A stretch of DNA of 64,000 bases from Pterobdella sp. o SKG-2022 (lineage: Eukaryota; Annelida; Clitellata; Hirudinida; Piscicolidae). Under the pieces are notes generated by a model that saw only the letters and a program-made list of their open reading frames with translations, was not told where the DNA came from and ran no database searches. The position numbers were made by a program, and so were the translations under genes. Below, piece after piece: positions 34,881-46,599 of this stretch. The DNA is taken from positions 8,176,729-8,240,728 of the forward strand of contig OZ038326.1 of assembly GCA_964035795.1 (NCBI GenBank), read 5' to 3'. Position 1 is the stretch's first letter; every line of letters starts with the position of its first letter.

Positions 34881-35375
34881 GTTATAATAAAAACTTTCTG
34901 TATTTATGCATTTATTTTCACTAACTTATTATATTTAAATTTATTTTTCATATACTTCTTGTTTTTATATTCAAAGACGAATTGACGAACAACACAATGA
35001 TTGGTACTGGTGAATAGCTGATGGTAACACAGAGTTGTGTATATTGTTATTTCAAACGTGATTTTTTAAATTGATGTATTGAAAAAATTTTTCATCATTA
35101 TGTGGTATTTTTCCAATAGTTAAATAACTTGTTGAGCTCCAACTCTACAATGTTGTGAAGGTACCTGGAAGTGAGACAAATAAGCATTTATTCAGAGAAT
35201 GGCAGCCATGAATATGACTTGACATCATTCTTTTTTACTTCTCTCTTGTTGACTTCTGATTGTTTCACGTTCTTTTTCTGTTTTAAATCCCATTCAACAT
35301 ATATCGCTTACTCGTAATTTTCGTGTCAGTTTAAAATTTGAAGCTTCGAGTACACTCCAAATTGTTGTAATAAAA

Positions 35376-35984
35376 ATGATGGCTCAAGATATCCAGCCTA
35401 AAAACCAGTTGAAGCTTGAGATTGAAAAACTCACTTTCTTCTTCCCATCAATATTCCGCCTCACACATGTGTGGTTTTGAAGTTTTTGCACGTGTGTGTA
35501 TTTCTCCCCCCCTCATCATGCGGTTATTAGTATCTCCTTAAAACTTGGTTTCAATAAAAAGATTGCTAACAACTCAGTGATGATGGAAACAGGCAGTGTT
35601 TATTAAAGGTACCAAAAAATATGAGGGATGACCTCTTGATATGGCTCATATGGAAACGCTGATCAGTCAAACAGGTGAAAAAATAAAGAAATAACCTTCA
35701 TGTTTGGAGTTGCCAGTGGCTTTGTTGGTAGCATGATCGGACTCAAAAGCGAACGCTGTTTTGCTGTCAGTGGTGCTGTGTTTTTTGCTCTTCTTGTTGT
35801 GCAGAACTTTTCTGCGAGAGATGGTGGTGTGCAAGTGAACAAGTGTTTCTTAAAAGTCGCACAGCTTTGGCTTGAAACAAAATTTAATGAAATCGTGCGT
35901 TTGAAATTTGAATCCTCAAGGATGTTTCAAAAACATAACTGTGATGTCGTTAGATTTGTCGAAAATGATAGAACTAACATCTAA
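35376..35984 (+). CDS. FUNDC-like (FUN14 domain) candidate, tentative
   Basis: The frame from about 35689 to a TGA/TAA stop near 35984 reads FMFGVASGFVGSMIGLKSER, AVSGAVFFALLVVQ and GGVQVNKCF. Spacing and pattern match the glycine-rich double helix of FUN14-domain mitochondrial outer-membrane proteins (GGVTGW..G...K....GGG..LLQ...GYVQV). The C-terminal half does not match the family. A possible 5' exon (ATG at 35376 or 35379, about 31 codons) precedes it, but the join was not established. FUNDC proteins act as mitophagy receptors; here that is inference from weak similarity. It could equally be a pseudogene. Confidence 0.33.
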
Positions 35985-36639
35985 TAAGTCATTCTCAAAA
36001 TCAATAAAAATAGTCGTAATTTTTTAAAAAATAAACTCGAAAAATGAATCTTAATGATATATTCTGCTAACAAGTGACTATCAAAAATTCATTTTTAAAG
36101 AAAAATATTTTTATCCAATAAAAATTTTAGAAACTTTTGTGATATAAGCTAACTTCCTATGAAGTATGACGATGGTAGTGAGGGTTGTTAAGAAAATAAA
36201 AAATCCTCCTAGACTCAGTCCTATGGCCAGACCTGGAGGTGGTGGGTGAGAGATGATTAGAAATAAGATGCGTCGTGTGGGTGATGGTGTAGTTGAGAGC
36301 GGTGTGATGAGAAGAGGTATGACGGGGGAGAGTGGTGTAGGAATGGTTTGTTCACATGAGAATCCTAAAGATGGTTAATAAAAGCTTTCTGGAAAGAGCA
36401 ACACAAGTCCACGAACGTTTCGTTTGAAGGTCTTGTTGCTCTCAACTCCAGTCAGATGCTCAAAACAGGTTTGCTAACAACATAAATCAGTTGGCAATAT
36501 TACTTCCCGCCAGAGTTTGTCGCAAAAATTTGCACACCTCACTGCGCAAAAGGGTATCTAATGTGTTGAAATTTTTAGAGGTGTGATCATTGATCGGTGA
36601 AGATGCTGTCATTTTGGAGGGTTGCCATTGTTTGACAGT

Positions 36640-36812
36640 GGTATGGTTGAAAGAAGTGTGGTTGGAGGGAAGGGGTGGTTGAATGTGGTGTGGTTAGGGG
36701 TGGTGTGGTTGGGAATAGATTGGTTGGAAGTGGTGTGGTTGCAGATGGTGTGGTTGCAGATGGTGTGGTTGGGGATGGTGTGGTTGGAGGTAGTGTGGTT
36801 GGTGCTAATGTA
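36640..36812. repeat. Minisatellite (GGTGTGGTTGGGGAT-type)
   Basis: About ten imperfect copies of a TGGTGTGGTTG-based unit. The Val/Gly- or Trp/Leu-rich frames are artefacts. Confidence 0.85.
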
Positions 36813-36939
36813 GCAAAATTGATTTATTCAATTAATTTATTATGTAAATGGTCAAAACTTGAAGTTAAATTGCATTCAAAACTGTTGAAAAGTAAATTTT
36901 TCAATGGGTTTCAAAAATGTTTCAAAGATGGTTTTTGAA

Positions 36940-37590
36940 AACTTTAAAACACACAAAGTTAAATTAACGATTTAAAGGGGCTGAAGGTTTACCGAGTTGT
37001 TGTGGTTCCATAACTGATGGGAAGAGTGAGAGATGGGGAAATATAAATGGATCCAAAGTCAAAGAATGGATGTTGTCTGAGAATTAACATCCAACCAACA
37101 GATTCTGTTTAAAGTTTTTTGTTGCTTATGAGCACACCAGTTGCCTCTAGAACTGTTTTAAATAATTGAGTTTGTCTGGATGTATGTATGGGATTAATGC
37201 TACTTTTTCGATGTTCAATTCATGCCTTCTATCAAAGCAAAATGCTTTTATATAAGTTGATCAACAACTGTATTAGTTTTACAAAAAGACTAACTTTAGT
37301 CATTCTCACATACGATTCGCATTGAAGTTAATATGACAACTATTTACTTTTATTTCATGTTTGTGAACTATTCCTAAGTCAATACTATAATAGAAAGATA
37401 GTATGTAGAGTATAAAGATGAAATAGCAAGGTATGACTATGGCATGTGAACAATGCCAGCTGAACAATGCTGACCTGGTTCAAAGTCGTTAAATGTTGAC
37501 GTGTTTCACTCTTCAAATAGATTTAATGAGGGCTGAATTAAAATATTTTAGAGATTATTTCAGGTTTTTTGATTTACAAGTTCAAGTTAT
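36940..37590. other. No recognised feature
   Basis: AT-rich, no coding similarity or repeat noticed. Confidence 0.4.
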
Positions 37591-37594
37591 TTCA

Positions 37595-37848
37595 AACTAA
37601 CCATGTCATCTTTGAAATTATGTCATGTCACCTTTGAAATTATGTCATGTCATTTTTGAAATTATGTTATGTCATTTTTGAAATTATGTCATGTCATTTT
37701 TTGAAATTATGTCATGTCATTTTTGAAATCATGTCATGTCATTTTTGAAATTATGTCATGTCATCTTTGAAATTATGTCATGTCATCTTTGAAAGTATTT
37801 CATGTCATCTTTGAAAATATGTCATGTCATCTTTGAAAATATCCAGTA
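37595..37848. repeat. Minisatellite, about 22-bp unit (ATGTCATTTTTGAAATTATGT)
   Basis: About eleven head-to-tail copies of GTCATGTCATTTTTGAAATT with CTTTG and ACCTTTG variants. Confidence 0.92.
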
Positions 37849-37974
37849 AGCAATGAGATTCAGTCATTTTCACATGGAGCAATTTTTATTCAAATTGTAT
37901 TGAGCTAAAATGCAAAAGATTCATGAACTTAATACACACCAGCTTATAGACCACAGCCACAACAACATGGAATG

Positions 37975-38140
37975 CGGTATTTATAAAGCGCTTCTCTTTA
38001 TAGATCAGATCGCTTGCTAAAAATTTAATGTCGTAAAAACACACTATGGAAAAAGTGCTAGTTGTCGACCCACGCGGGATCGAAACCGGTAGCAATAAAT
38101 AATTAGTCTAATGCTCAACCACTGAGCTACACGGGGAAAA
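37975..38140 (-). mobile_element. tRNA-derived SINE copy (minus)
   Basis: Read on the minus strand: GTGTAGCTCAGTGGTTGAGC (box A), an ATTAGACTAATTA anticodon arm, a box B-like CGGTTTCGATCCCGC and GTGGGTCGACAA. The body and the tail with AAGCGCTTTATAAATACC follow. It is a clear member of the same family as the plus-strand copies. Confidence 0.8.
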
Positions 38141-39659
38141 AAACAACATCACAAAACTTCATCTGTTCAGAGTGAATGCCCACTTCATCGAAATTAATCT
38201 CAAAACTTTTGAAAGTTGTTACTTCATAGTCCCAGATATTTGATCACTCCTGCCCGTTGAATTTCCAGCACTACCACAAGTTAAAAACTGGGCCCTAAAT
38301 TAAAATTCCCTTTTTTTTTGTTCAATGTAGTTCTATTGTCTCAAATTCTCTTGCTTGCCCCTACGGCCATCAACACCTACTCTGCGTTTTGATGTGGCAA
38401 GTGTTCAGTTGAGTATTTTTTTCTTCAGAAGACTCTTGTTTTTGTTGACTTGATTTAGTTTTAATAGTTTTGCTGTCTCCAAAAGTTTGTTTTAAAACAA
38501 CAAAATTTTTTGCAGTTTCAGATTGTGAAGAGCTTGTAGAATTTCTAAACTTTTTTTTTCTGAATGGCTTCTTTCACAGAATTGGCTGGAAGCTCCACGT
38601 TTGAGAGATTCAATTCCTTTCTTTGCCACTCATTTCAGCACTTGTTTTTGTTTTCTATTATCAAATCTCAGTAAAAAAATTTTGGTAAATTTTTTGTTTT
38701 TAATATGAAATTTCAAACAATTCATACAAATACAAACTTCAAATCACGGAGTTTTCAGTGACACAAGCTTTCGTACTGCATCCCACACAAACTCACGTAC
38801 ATCACACACAATCTCACATACATCACACACAAACACCCATTATTAAGTAAAGGCATGGTTTGTGAACCAAAATAAAAAACTAGTAAATTTTTGTGTGTTA
38901 TTGAGCCTGCACTCTTTGTTCACAATCAATAACTCTTCATAGTTATTGTTAGCAAGATCCTTATCTCGTATCTTTCTGTACAATGACTTCAAACATATGA
39001 AGTATAGGTAAAAAAGTTAATTAGTTAGTTAGTTTTTTTGTGTTTGTTTGATTGATTGATTTTTATCTGCTTATTTGATGCTTGAGAATTAAATAAAATG
39101 AATTAAATTAAATATGAATTTGTGCTATAAAGCACTGATAAAAAGAGTCCACGTAAAGTCTTCCAAGGAATAATATAAATAATTATGAAAAGTTGATATA
39201 ATTAATTTGAAGGTCACAGGAGGAGAGGACAAAGATGTCCAGATTCGTAGCCTGAAAGTGTGACAGCCTCACCAACTAGCAGAACTGGGCATTAAAATTT
39301 AGTCTCATGTCCAAGATGGACTTCTTGAATTTTGGGTTTTTTAACTACTTCATTTCCTTGTGGAACCACTTTTGCAGCATAATTGAGGTTCGTCTTTCAC
39401 CAGTGGAGGCTAGCAAGTTGGTACGAAGGAATACTAAAAAATCAAATCACTTCATGTAAATATTAAAAACTGATTCGAAACTTTTAAATATATTTTGGAT
39501 ATTTCAAAAATTGTTCTCAAGTTGAAGATTTCAAACTAGCCTCTCAAACCTGTTGGGCTGCACCAAAAGAACCATTGATCTCCACTGCAGCCCCTACGCC
39601 TGCAGCCCCTATGCCTGTAGACCTGCATTGCGCAACCAAAATCCCAGGTAGGGGCGATC

Positions 39660-39842
39660 AAATGGTCGACTTACTTACTTCGTTAAAACCTGCCGTTTCC
39701 ACTCTTGGGCAGTTTGTCTTGCCGTTGTCAAAAAATGATCATCCGCCAAACCAAATGAAAACAATACCAGACTATCAGTTTGTTGATATCTGCTACCGAG
39801 GTTTATTGTTATCCAGGTTATAGCAAAAAAGCAGTCTTAAAT
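39660..39842 (-). repeat. Dispersed repeat family R1, minus copy
   Basis: Its reverse complement begins GCTTTTTTGCTATAACCTGG and continues with AGATATCAACAAACTGATAG and TTGACAACGGCAAG. It aligns with 59645-59830 and 15556-15745. Confidence 0.65.
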
Positions 39843-39984
39843 TGCGGGCGCTAAGTGACGCAGTTTAACGTCATGCTCAGGGTCATAAAATTATATTTAT
39901 TATAAAACAAAGTACCAAATCTTTGCAACCATTCAAAGTCGGCCTCTTCTCGACCTTATTTTCTTTTACATTTCAAATTCATTT

Positions 39985-40460
39985 TGCTGAAATTCCTTGT
40001 TTTTATCTGTTGCATCTTGATGATTAACTTGACCATTCTTGTCTGCTCTCTCCCTCACATTGACAACTGTAATGCTCTGCACTATGATATTTTTAAATTT
40101 ACGTTTACGTCTTTTTTTTAAAACTTTCACTTCAGCTTCTGCCTAGTCTATCATCTATCCCTTACTCGTTTTCACTGGTTCCCTCTTTGCTATAGCTCTT
40201 TATATTAAACTTGCTTTCTAAAGTACATAACTTTATGATCTTATTCTTTTTTTTTAAATTTTTTACTTTTTTAGCGTTTTGGTGTACAATCCTTTACAAG
40301 GCTCTCAGCTCATCCTTCTTCAATTCTAAATCTGCTTTTTCTGGTTGTATTTTTAGAACACTCAACCTTTTTAACATAAACCTGCTTTTACTCATCTTTT
40401 TATTCAAATCTTTAAATCTTTTTTGAGCAGTTTATAGCATAACGTCTGCAAATTCTATAA
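39985..40460 (+). mobile_element. CR1/L2-like LINE 3' fragment
   Basis: Near 40030-40080 it reads LTILVCSLPHIDNCNALHYD, a decayed 'LVRSLVLSRLDYCNSLL' block, then the pyrimidine-rich tail shared with 10.37-11.47 kb. Many stops. Confidence 0.55.
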
Positions 40461-40539
40461 AAACTATTTTCACTTAGCTGTGTGAACAAGCACTTGGCGT
40501 CAAAAGTAGAATTAAATCATAGCTTTTTTCAATAACCTA

Positions 40540-40985
40540 CAGGATTTTGACCAATCATAGAATTCTTAAATAGCATCATTTATTTTGAAATATTATAAAA
40601 AAAGCAAAACCAAAAAAATGTTTTTCTAGCGGGAAAAATAGAAAATTTTAAAAATCTGGTTTTTAAAAATTCAAACAAAGTCTATGATTGGTCCAAATCT
40701 GCTGTGTGCCAGTGGAAGTTCACGCTAAGTATTAAAAAAAGTGATTTTCTGTATAGACCAATAGGATTGAAACAGGTTTGGACCTGATTTTTTTACTTTG
40801 CTATTTTTCCCGCTAAGAAAAAATTGTTTTTTTTTGGTTTTGTTTTTCTATTTTTTATCAATATTTTAAAAATATATGATACCATTCAAATGCTTTTTTA
40901 GCGGAAGAAATAGCAATTATTGTTAAAATCTGCTCCAATCCTCTATGTCAGTGTAAAACACTTTCTTCTCAGAGGAAAAGTAAGG
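40540..40985. repeat. Dispersed repeat family R2 with internal inverted copies
   Basis: Units containing TCTATGATTGGTCCAAATCTGC (near 40680) and its near reverse complement AGACCAATAGGATTGAAACAGG (near 40757) alternate with TTTTTCCCGCTAAGAAAAAA. Related pieces lie at 42930-43110 and 45115-45230. The inverted layout suggests a foldback or MITE-type element. Confidence 0.55.
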
Positions 40986-41009
40986 CCAACATAGTATTTA
41001 TTGAAAAAT

Positions 41010-41055
41010 ACACGAAGCTTTTCGTAAGACTAGCTTACACATTATCAAGTGATAA
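41010..41055 (+). repeat. Dispersed hairpin module (solitary copy)
   Basis: ACACGAAGCTTTTCGTAAGA followed by CTAGCTTACACATTATCAAG: GTAAG and CTTAC pair across a 5-nt loop. Same module as 5318, 16886, 18056, 23420 and 24022. Confidence 0.6.
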
Positions 41056-41794
41056 AAGATAAAATTTTTCAGCTTATTTATACTAGTTATTATTATTAAT
41101 GTATTGTGTGAGATAATAAAAGTAGGGATTAATTGATGTATTTTCTATCGTTAAATTTATTATTGCAAAGTGGCATTATGACATGAAAGGAGAATAAACT
41201 ATGCTTGTAATTACTCAACCATTAGATGATGCCAAAGCGAAACAAAGTTAGCGACTTAATGTCTAAGTGGTCATTTAAAGTGGGTCTGAGCTTTGATGTG
41301 GTATGCTTCCAGGATCTTCCTCATCCTAGCATTAGTGGGGGCTTTGTTCAGAACGCTCCAAGTTAACCTGTGGTTGAGATTCGCAATGAGATGTTTGGCA
41401 GGTTCGGAACTGCCTTTGTCTGATTCATGTTCTGCCCTTCTCATTTTGGAGCTTCTTAGAGTTTCACCAATTTACGTACTCTTGCATGAGCATTCCCTTT
41501 TATAGATCCCATGGTGGTGATGTGTCAGTTTGTCCTTGATTGGGAAGAGAGTGCGGATTTTGGTGGCGAGCCAAGATTACGAAATCTTGATGCTTTGCTT
41601 CTTGGGCGCCGAGAACTTATTAAACTGACACATCATGAATCTATGGGGGTAGCCAGCACAGAAAAACTTTGGTTTTATTCTATTCATTTCAAAGTCGAAA
41701 TCAGAGCCAATAGCCTTCGTCCTATGCAACTCACCCATAATGACACTTCTCTTGTATTGTGTTTGTTGACTACTATTTGATTTAGGCTATTATA

Positions 41795-42815
41795 CTTCAC
41801 AGCAACTCACTGATATTTTGAATGATACAATAAACAATAACCTCCCACATCAATTAGGACTTGGCATTTTATACCAATCCAAAAAGCCAACAAAAAAAAA
41901 ACTCTAAACAACACAAGACCAATAATAATTTTATCAATAATAAGAAAAATAATATCAACCATCACTCTAGAGAGAATAAGACCTACAATTGAAAAATACA
42001 TTTTACCCAGCCAAGCAGTCTACAGAAAAGGGAGGTCAATAAAAGAAGTGGTGTGGAAACAGTTCTCAAAGAGGTCAGAAATAAAATCAGGGCGCAAGAC
42101 ATTTCTTACGCAGACGACGTGGATTTTTAAGCAAAGAAGGCATAGATCTCACAGAAGTAGAGAAAATTTTGAAAAATGGAATCTTCACATGAACAATGAA
42201 AAAACAGAAGTCCTAACAATGGAAAGAAGCAACGATGGATGGAAGAGTTGCAAAAAGTTAGGCATGTTACTCAACACAAGAGAAGAATGGAAGAGGAGAA
42301 AAACCATTTCGATTGCAGCAATAACAAAGCTAAGTATGATTTGGAGCTCCAAGATTTCTAGAAAAAAGAAGATTAGGATATACAGTGCTTACGTGCAAAG
42401 CATTATGCTCTTCGGATGCAGCACTTGAGAATGGACAAAGGAATGGAGCAATCAATAGACTCCTTCAACAGAAGAATGATCCGACAAGCGTGCGGTATCT
42501 TCTAGTCTAACCATGTGTCCACAGAAAATGTCAACACTGGCAGAACCAGTGTCTCAAATTGTTGCAAAAAGAAGCTGGCAGATGTTAAGACACATTCTTT
42601 GAATGAATGAACAAGTTCCGGCAAAAAGAGCTACAATGGAATGTCTAGCCTCAAAAAAAAACCCTAAAAAAGAAAGACCAAGTACCAGTATGCTAACAGC
42701 TATCGGAAAAGGCCTAAAAAACCATAAGCTCACATTCCAAGAAGCAATTGAACCGGCTCAAAACAGAAAACGTTGGAAGCTGGAGGGGAGCCTGCTACAG
42801 TCGCACGAATAAAAA
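41795..42815 (+). mobile_element. LINE reverse-transcriptase copy
   Basis: Plus-strand frames give, in order, an N-terminal RT block (NTRPIIILSIIRKIIS, LPSQAVYRKGRSIKEVVWK), SYADDVDF at about 42105-42130 (catalytic Asp pair), KWNLHMNNEKTEVLTM, RIYSAYVQSIMLFGCST and SWQMLRHIL. Then comes AKRATMECLASKKNPKKERP. Same family as 7.0 and 19-20.6 kb. Interrupted by several stops and shifts. Confidence 0.82.
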
Positions 42816-43128
42816 TAAGATTGAATAAATTTGATTCTTCTTTCGTGAACCCTTTATATATGTATATTGTACTTCATTTTCAGATGAAGTTTACGCTCAT
42901 TTAGAAAGCTTACTGTTTTTTTGCCATAACCAAAAAGATTGAAGCAGATTTCGACCATAGAGCGTCAAAATTTGCTAAAGAATCTAGTATGTACAGTCTT
43001 TGGTCATCTCTATTTCTCTCGCTAAAAAGTGCTGTTTTGTGAAGTGAAAGTATTGCTATTTCTGTCGCTAAAAAAACCTTTTTGGAAAGTGAAAGCAGTC
43101 GAAAATGTTTGTTTTTTTCATAAAAATA

Positions 43129-43310
43129 TTAACCCGTTTGTGCCCAAAATGCTAATGGCAGTAATTTTTTATTGAAACTTCTGTTCCTACCTTAAAACAA
43201 CCATATAAAAACACATAAATAAAGATTTCAATTTTGACAAAAAATAAGCGAGATACAGGGTGATCTCATATGAGATCAATGGACACAAGTGTTAGCAAAT
43301 GGGTTTTTAA
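43129..43310. mobile_element. Possible piggyBac-type MITE (TTAA-flanked)
   Basis: The stretch starts TTAACCCGTTTGTGCCC and ends GCAAATGGGTTTTTAA, giving CCCGTTTG / CAAATGGG ends inside TTAA on both sides. It also contains a perfect CTCATATGAG palindrome. At 182 bp it has no coding capacity. The inverted repeats are short and imperfect. Confidence 0.4.
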
Positions 43311-44209
43311 CCGCATAGCATTAAAAAGAGTAGTTTAAGAATTTAATTCACTTTAATTTGATTTTTAAAACCAAAATATTGAAATATTTCAAATTTATAT
43401 AATTATACGTAATTAAAATTTTCAAAAAGTTCTAAAAAAATATTTTTTTTTCAAAAATTATTAATGATTTTTCACTGTTTGTTCTAATATTCAAATAACA
43501 GAAAATGAAATTTCACATATAATAACCGAAAAATTCATCAAATTTTTTGAAAATAGAACTTCTCATTTCTATTTATCATTATGATATGAATAAATTCAAG
43601 CTACGCTCAAAGTAACCGTGAATTTTTCCAAAATGTCCGTGGTCTAGCGGTGCATGGCTTGTTTTGGCATCCTCTTTGTTCATTTCTAGTTGTTATGATA
43701 TGTTCTTGAAGATTGAAACGGACATTGTTAAGAGCTTGTAGAGGCCTTGAACAGTTGTATCTTTTGATTTGCTGTTGCCTAAATGTAGAGTTTTTGAAGT
43801 AGAATCGGCTAATTGCTCTTCTAAATCTGAGCAAATCCGTTTTGGGGCATGCATATCCCTTTTCTCGTTTGACCTATTACAGATTATTTGAGAGTTTAAT
43901 ACTGTCATACGTAGTATTTTTGTACATTGGCCAATACCATTTTTAGCCTTTATTGTTGTGGCATATTTGCTTGCCACCAATCGTCCTTATCCACTCCACA
44001 TATTTTTGAGCTAAATGTTTCAAATACATTAAGCCGTAAAACTAAACCTTCGATTATAATTCATTTTTCCAACAAGTTACTTCATAAATAAGTTCAACTG
44101 CATCATAATTTGTTCCAAAGTTTACCACAGTATTATCTAGCCAGCTCACAATTAAAATTTCTTCATTGGTATCGAAACTATAGCTGTGAGTGTCTCTTTT
44201 TTGCTTACT

Positions 44210-44650
44210 CATTGTTTTTTGTCGGTCAAAGGACTTGTCTGGCTATGCTGGTGGGCAGTTTTCGTAGGGTGTGTTCTATCCATCTTTTGCGTCGATGTTG
44301 AAGCTCCACGGCAACCGATGTCTGAAGCGTTGCCATAGCTCTTTATTTCTGATGGTTTCTGGCCAGCGAATCTGAAGGATCTTTCTCAGACAAGTATTAA
44401 TGAATGTCTGAATCTTCTTTGTTGTCGTCTCTCTGGTCCCCCAAGACTCCGTTCCATACAGTAGAACAGGCTTCACATTGGACTTGAATAACCTGATCTT
44501 GGTTTTTTCTGATAAAACTCTAGATGCCCATACGTTTTTGAGATGCAAGAAAACTGCTTCGACTTTTTCGATTCTTATCTTCACGTCTGCCACTGTGCCT
44601 TCCCGCTTATCAACGGTACTGCCAAGATAAGTGAAACTCTCTAATGGTTA
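44210..44650 (-). mobile_element. LINE C-terminal fragment
   Basis: The minus strand reads IRIEKVEAVFLHLKNVWASR, KTKIRLFKSNVKPVLLYGTE and FINTCLRKILQIRWPETIRN, then RRWIEHTLRKLP further on. These are the ordered post-RT blocks of RTE/jockey-like LINEs. No intact polymerase is nearby. Confidence 0.75.
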
Positions 44651-45114
44651 TCTTCTAGATGGCACAGGGTCATTCTTCTAATGTAACTTCATCAAAGCCA
44701 TTCAAGCTTAAATTTTCATTGCATTTGAAAATTCTGGTGCTTTAGATGATTGGATAGAAATCTTTGCTGTTTCAATTTTCCCTAGTAAGTAAGAATGATA
44801 CTCTTGAGCATTGATGTTAGCAGCAGATTTTTTTCCTCTTCCTGAAATTTTATTAATGAACTTCCAAGTGTTTGATCATTTGCTTTTGGGATGCATTACA
44901 ATACTCTTTCTTCTGTCTACATAGTCATCTGGATATCTGTTTCTGGTTGAACTTACGCAGAATGAATATTTTTTCATTTTAAATCTATAAAATAAATCAC
45001 AAATTTTGATAAGTCGATCTGAGTTTATGCAGATAACATTTTTTAAATATTGTAGGAAGAAGAATTGATTTTTTTCTTTAAATAACAAAAATCAATTTCA
45101 TTCAAATGTAAAAA

Positions 45115-45230
45115 AAATTATTTTTTACAAATTCTATGATTGGTCCAAATCTGCTTCAATCCTATTGGTCGGCGCAAAAACATTATGCTATATAGCTGGA
45201 CGGTTGTCGTTTTTCCCAATATTTTGAAAT
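45115..45230. repeat. Dispersed repeat family R2, partial copy
   Basis: TCTATGATTGGTCCAAATCTGC followed by TTCAATCCTATTGGTC matches the 40.5-41.0 kb repeat. Confidence 0.5.
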
Positions 45231-45687
45231 AATTTAAGTTTAAATTTAGACGGAAGTATAAATGATATAGTTTGAATAAGTTTCTGTAAAATAATATTAG
45301 TACCATAAATTTTAACAATCATTTCGCTTGGCATTCACTTTTAATATTTAATCTTGTCAAATCTATTGAATATTTAATTTTACTAGTTGAGTATGAAATT
45401 CGAAAATGAGTTGTCGAAAAGATCAAAAAGAAAACATAAAGTTGTTGAGAAGGCTCAAAGTTGAGCCGACCCTCAAACATCTTTCGATCATTTTTTCTGA
45501 GCATTCTAGGTGCTTCGAAGTTTTATGAAGATTTATATAAAATTACATTTTAAATAATTTTTTAATACATTATTTTCATGAATTCTAAAAAAGCTGAAAA
45601 TATAAAATTATTAAAATCAGATAATGTTCAAGAAAATTTTGTTATAACAATTTGTATTCACATAATTAATTAAATAAAAAATATAAG

Positions 45688-46233
45688 GTCTGATTTGGAA
45701 AATATATTGAAAAAAGTAAAAGAATCTATGGGAGCAAGTTTTTGGTATACATCAATGGAGGATGTGATAAGTAGAGTGAGTGATTCAATATTTCCTACAA
45801 ATGATCTTACAAAAAGTGAACCTGTGAGTTACTTTCAAAACTATTTATAAATTTCATTAATTATCTGAAAAATCTTCAGAAATACTTTTATTTGATGAAT
45901 TCAATAATTTTCCATCATGCAAAAGATAAGGGATGAGGTGTTAAAGGATGTGAAATCAGACCACAACAGCTTGAACCCTTGCAACATTTGCTTTGATCCC
46001 ATTAACTCTCAAGCTGCCACCAAACTTGACTGCTCACACATCTTCCATTACGAGGTGCCTTAATTGACATCATTTCATATTAAACCACTCATCAGTTGTT
46101 ATGGTGTGGATGATATATAACTTTAGAAGCACCTTCATTGTAGTGTCTGCACAAATGGTTGCTCAAGCAGAACACCTGCCCCATGTGTCGCAGATACACT
46201 GTCCTTGACATTGACTTTCCTGCACTCTTCTGA
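45688..46233 (+). CDS. RING-H2 finger protein, C-terminal exons (partial E3 ubiquitin ligase)
   Basis: Three exons in consistent phase: 45688-45823, 45926-46054 and 46144-46233 (stop TGA). The last two carry a complete RING-H2: CNIC, then CSHIFHYEC, then CLHKWL...CPMC, with C3-H2-C3 ligand order. Spacing resembles membrane-associated ligases of the gp78/AMFR and TRC8 (RNF139/RNF145) group. The RING is at the very C terminus, ending DIDFPALF. The first exon is polar and contains SMGASFWYTSMEDVISRVSD. The protein would transfer ubiquitin from an E2 to a substrate. The N-terminal part was not found upstream in this AT-rich stretch, so family assignment beyond RING-H2 is open. The exon boundary at 45926 is inferred. 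Confidence 0.7.
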
Positions 46234-46498
46234 TTGTCAGGCATTCTATATGACTATTTATAAGGAAACGGGGTTGATCCCCAAAATAACGTTAATATTG
46301 TTGTTGATGTATTAACTTGATGCATGGTGTTTTCTTCAAAGTTTATGACTTTTGCCCAATCATTTCTACTCTTCCAAAAGCCTCAAACTATACCATCTGC
46401 ATTATTCTTTTGTTTCCCACATTTTCATCTATTTAATGACAGAAGCTGTGTTAAGATTCAGGGAGATTTTTAAATATTTTTTGAGGCATATTTTTGCT

Positions 46499-46504
46499 AA
46501 TAAA
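46499..46504 (+). terminator. Candidate polyadenylation signal AATAAA for the RING gene
   Basis: AATAAA about 265 bp after the RING-protein stop codon. Confidence 0.35.
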
Positions 46505-46599
46505 CTGTGCCTTAATCTAATCATTACCACAAGAACTACTTTGAAATCCATCAAACTCAATACAAATATTTGTTACTAGGCTAAGTTTTCAAACAAATT

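Noticed and set aside
36160..36225. Minus-strand hydrophobic segment as a membrane exon of the 33.4-kb gene
   Set aside because: The phase at its possible donor does not fit the 33606 exon and no signal peptide or ectodomain was found, so it is mentioned only as a possibility.
41293..41780. Two adjoining plus-strand frames of 70 and 89 codons
   Set aside because: No recognisable domain, no shared frame and no splice support; possibly mobile-element debris.
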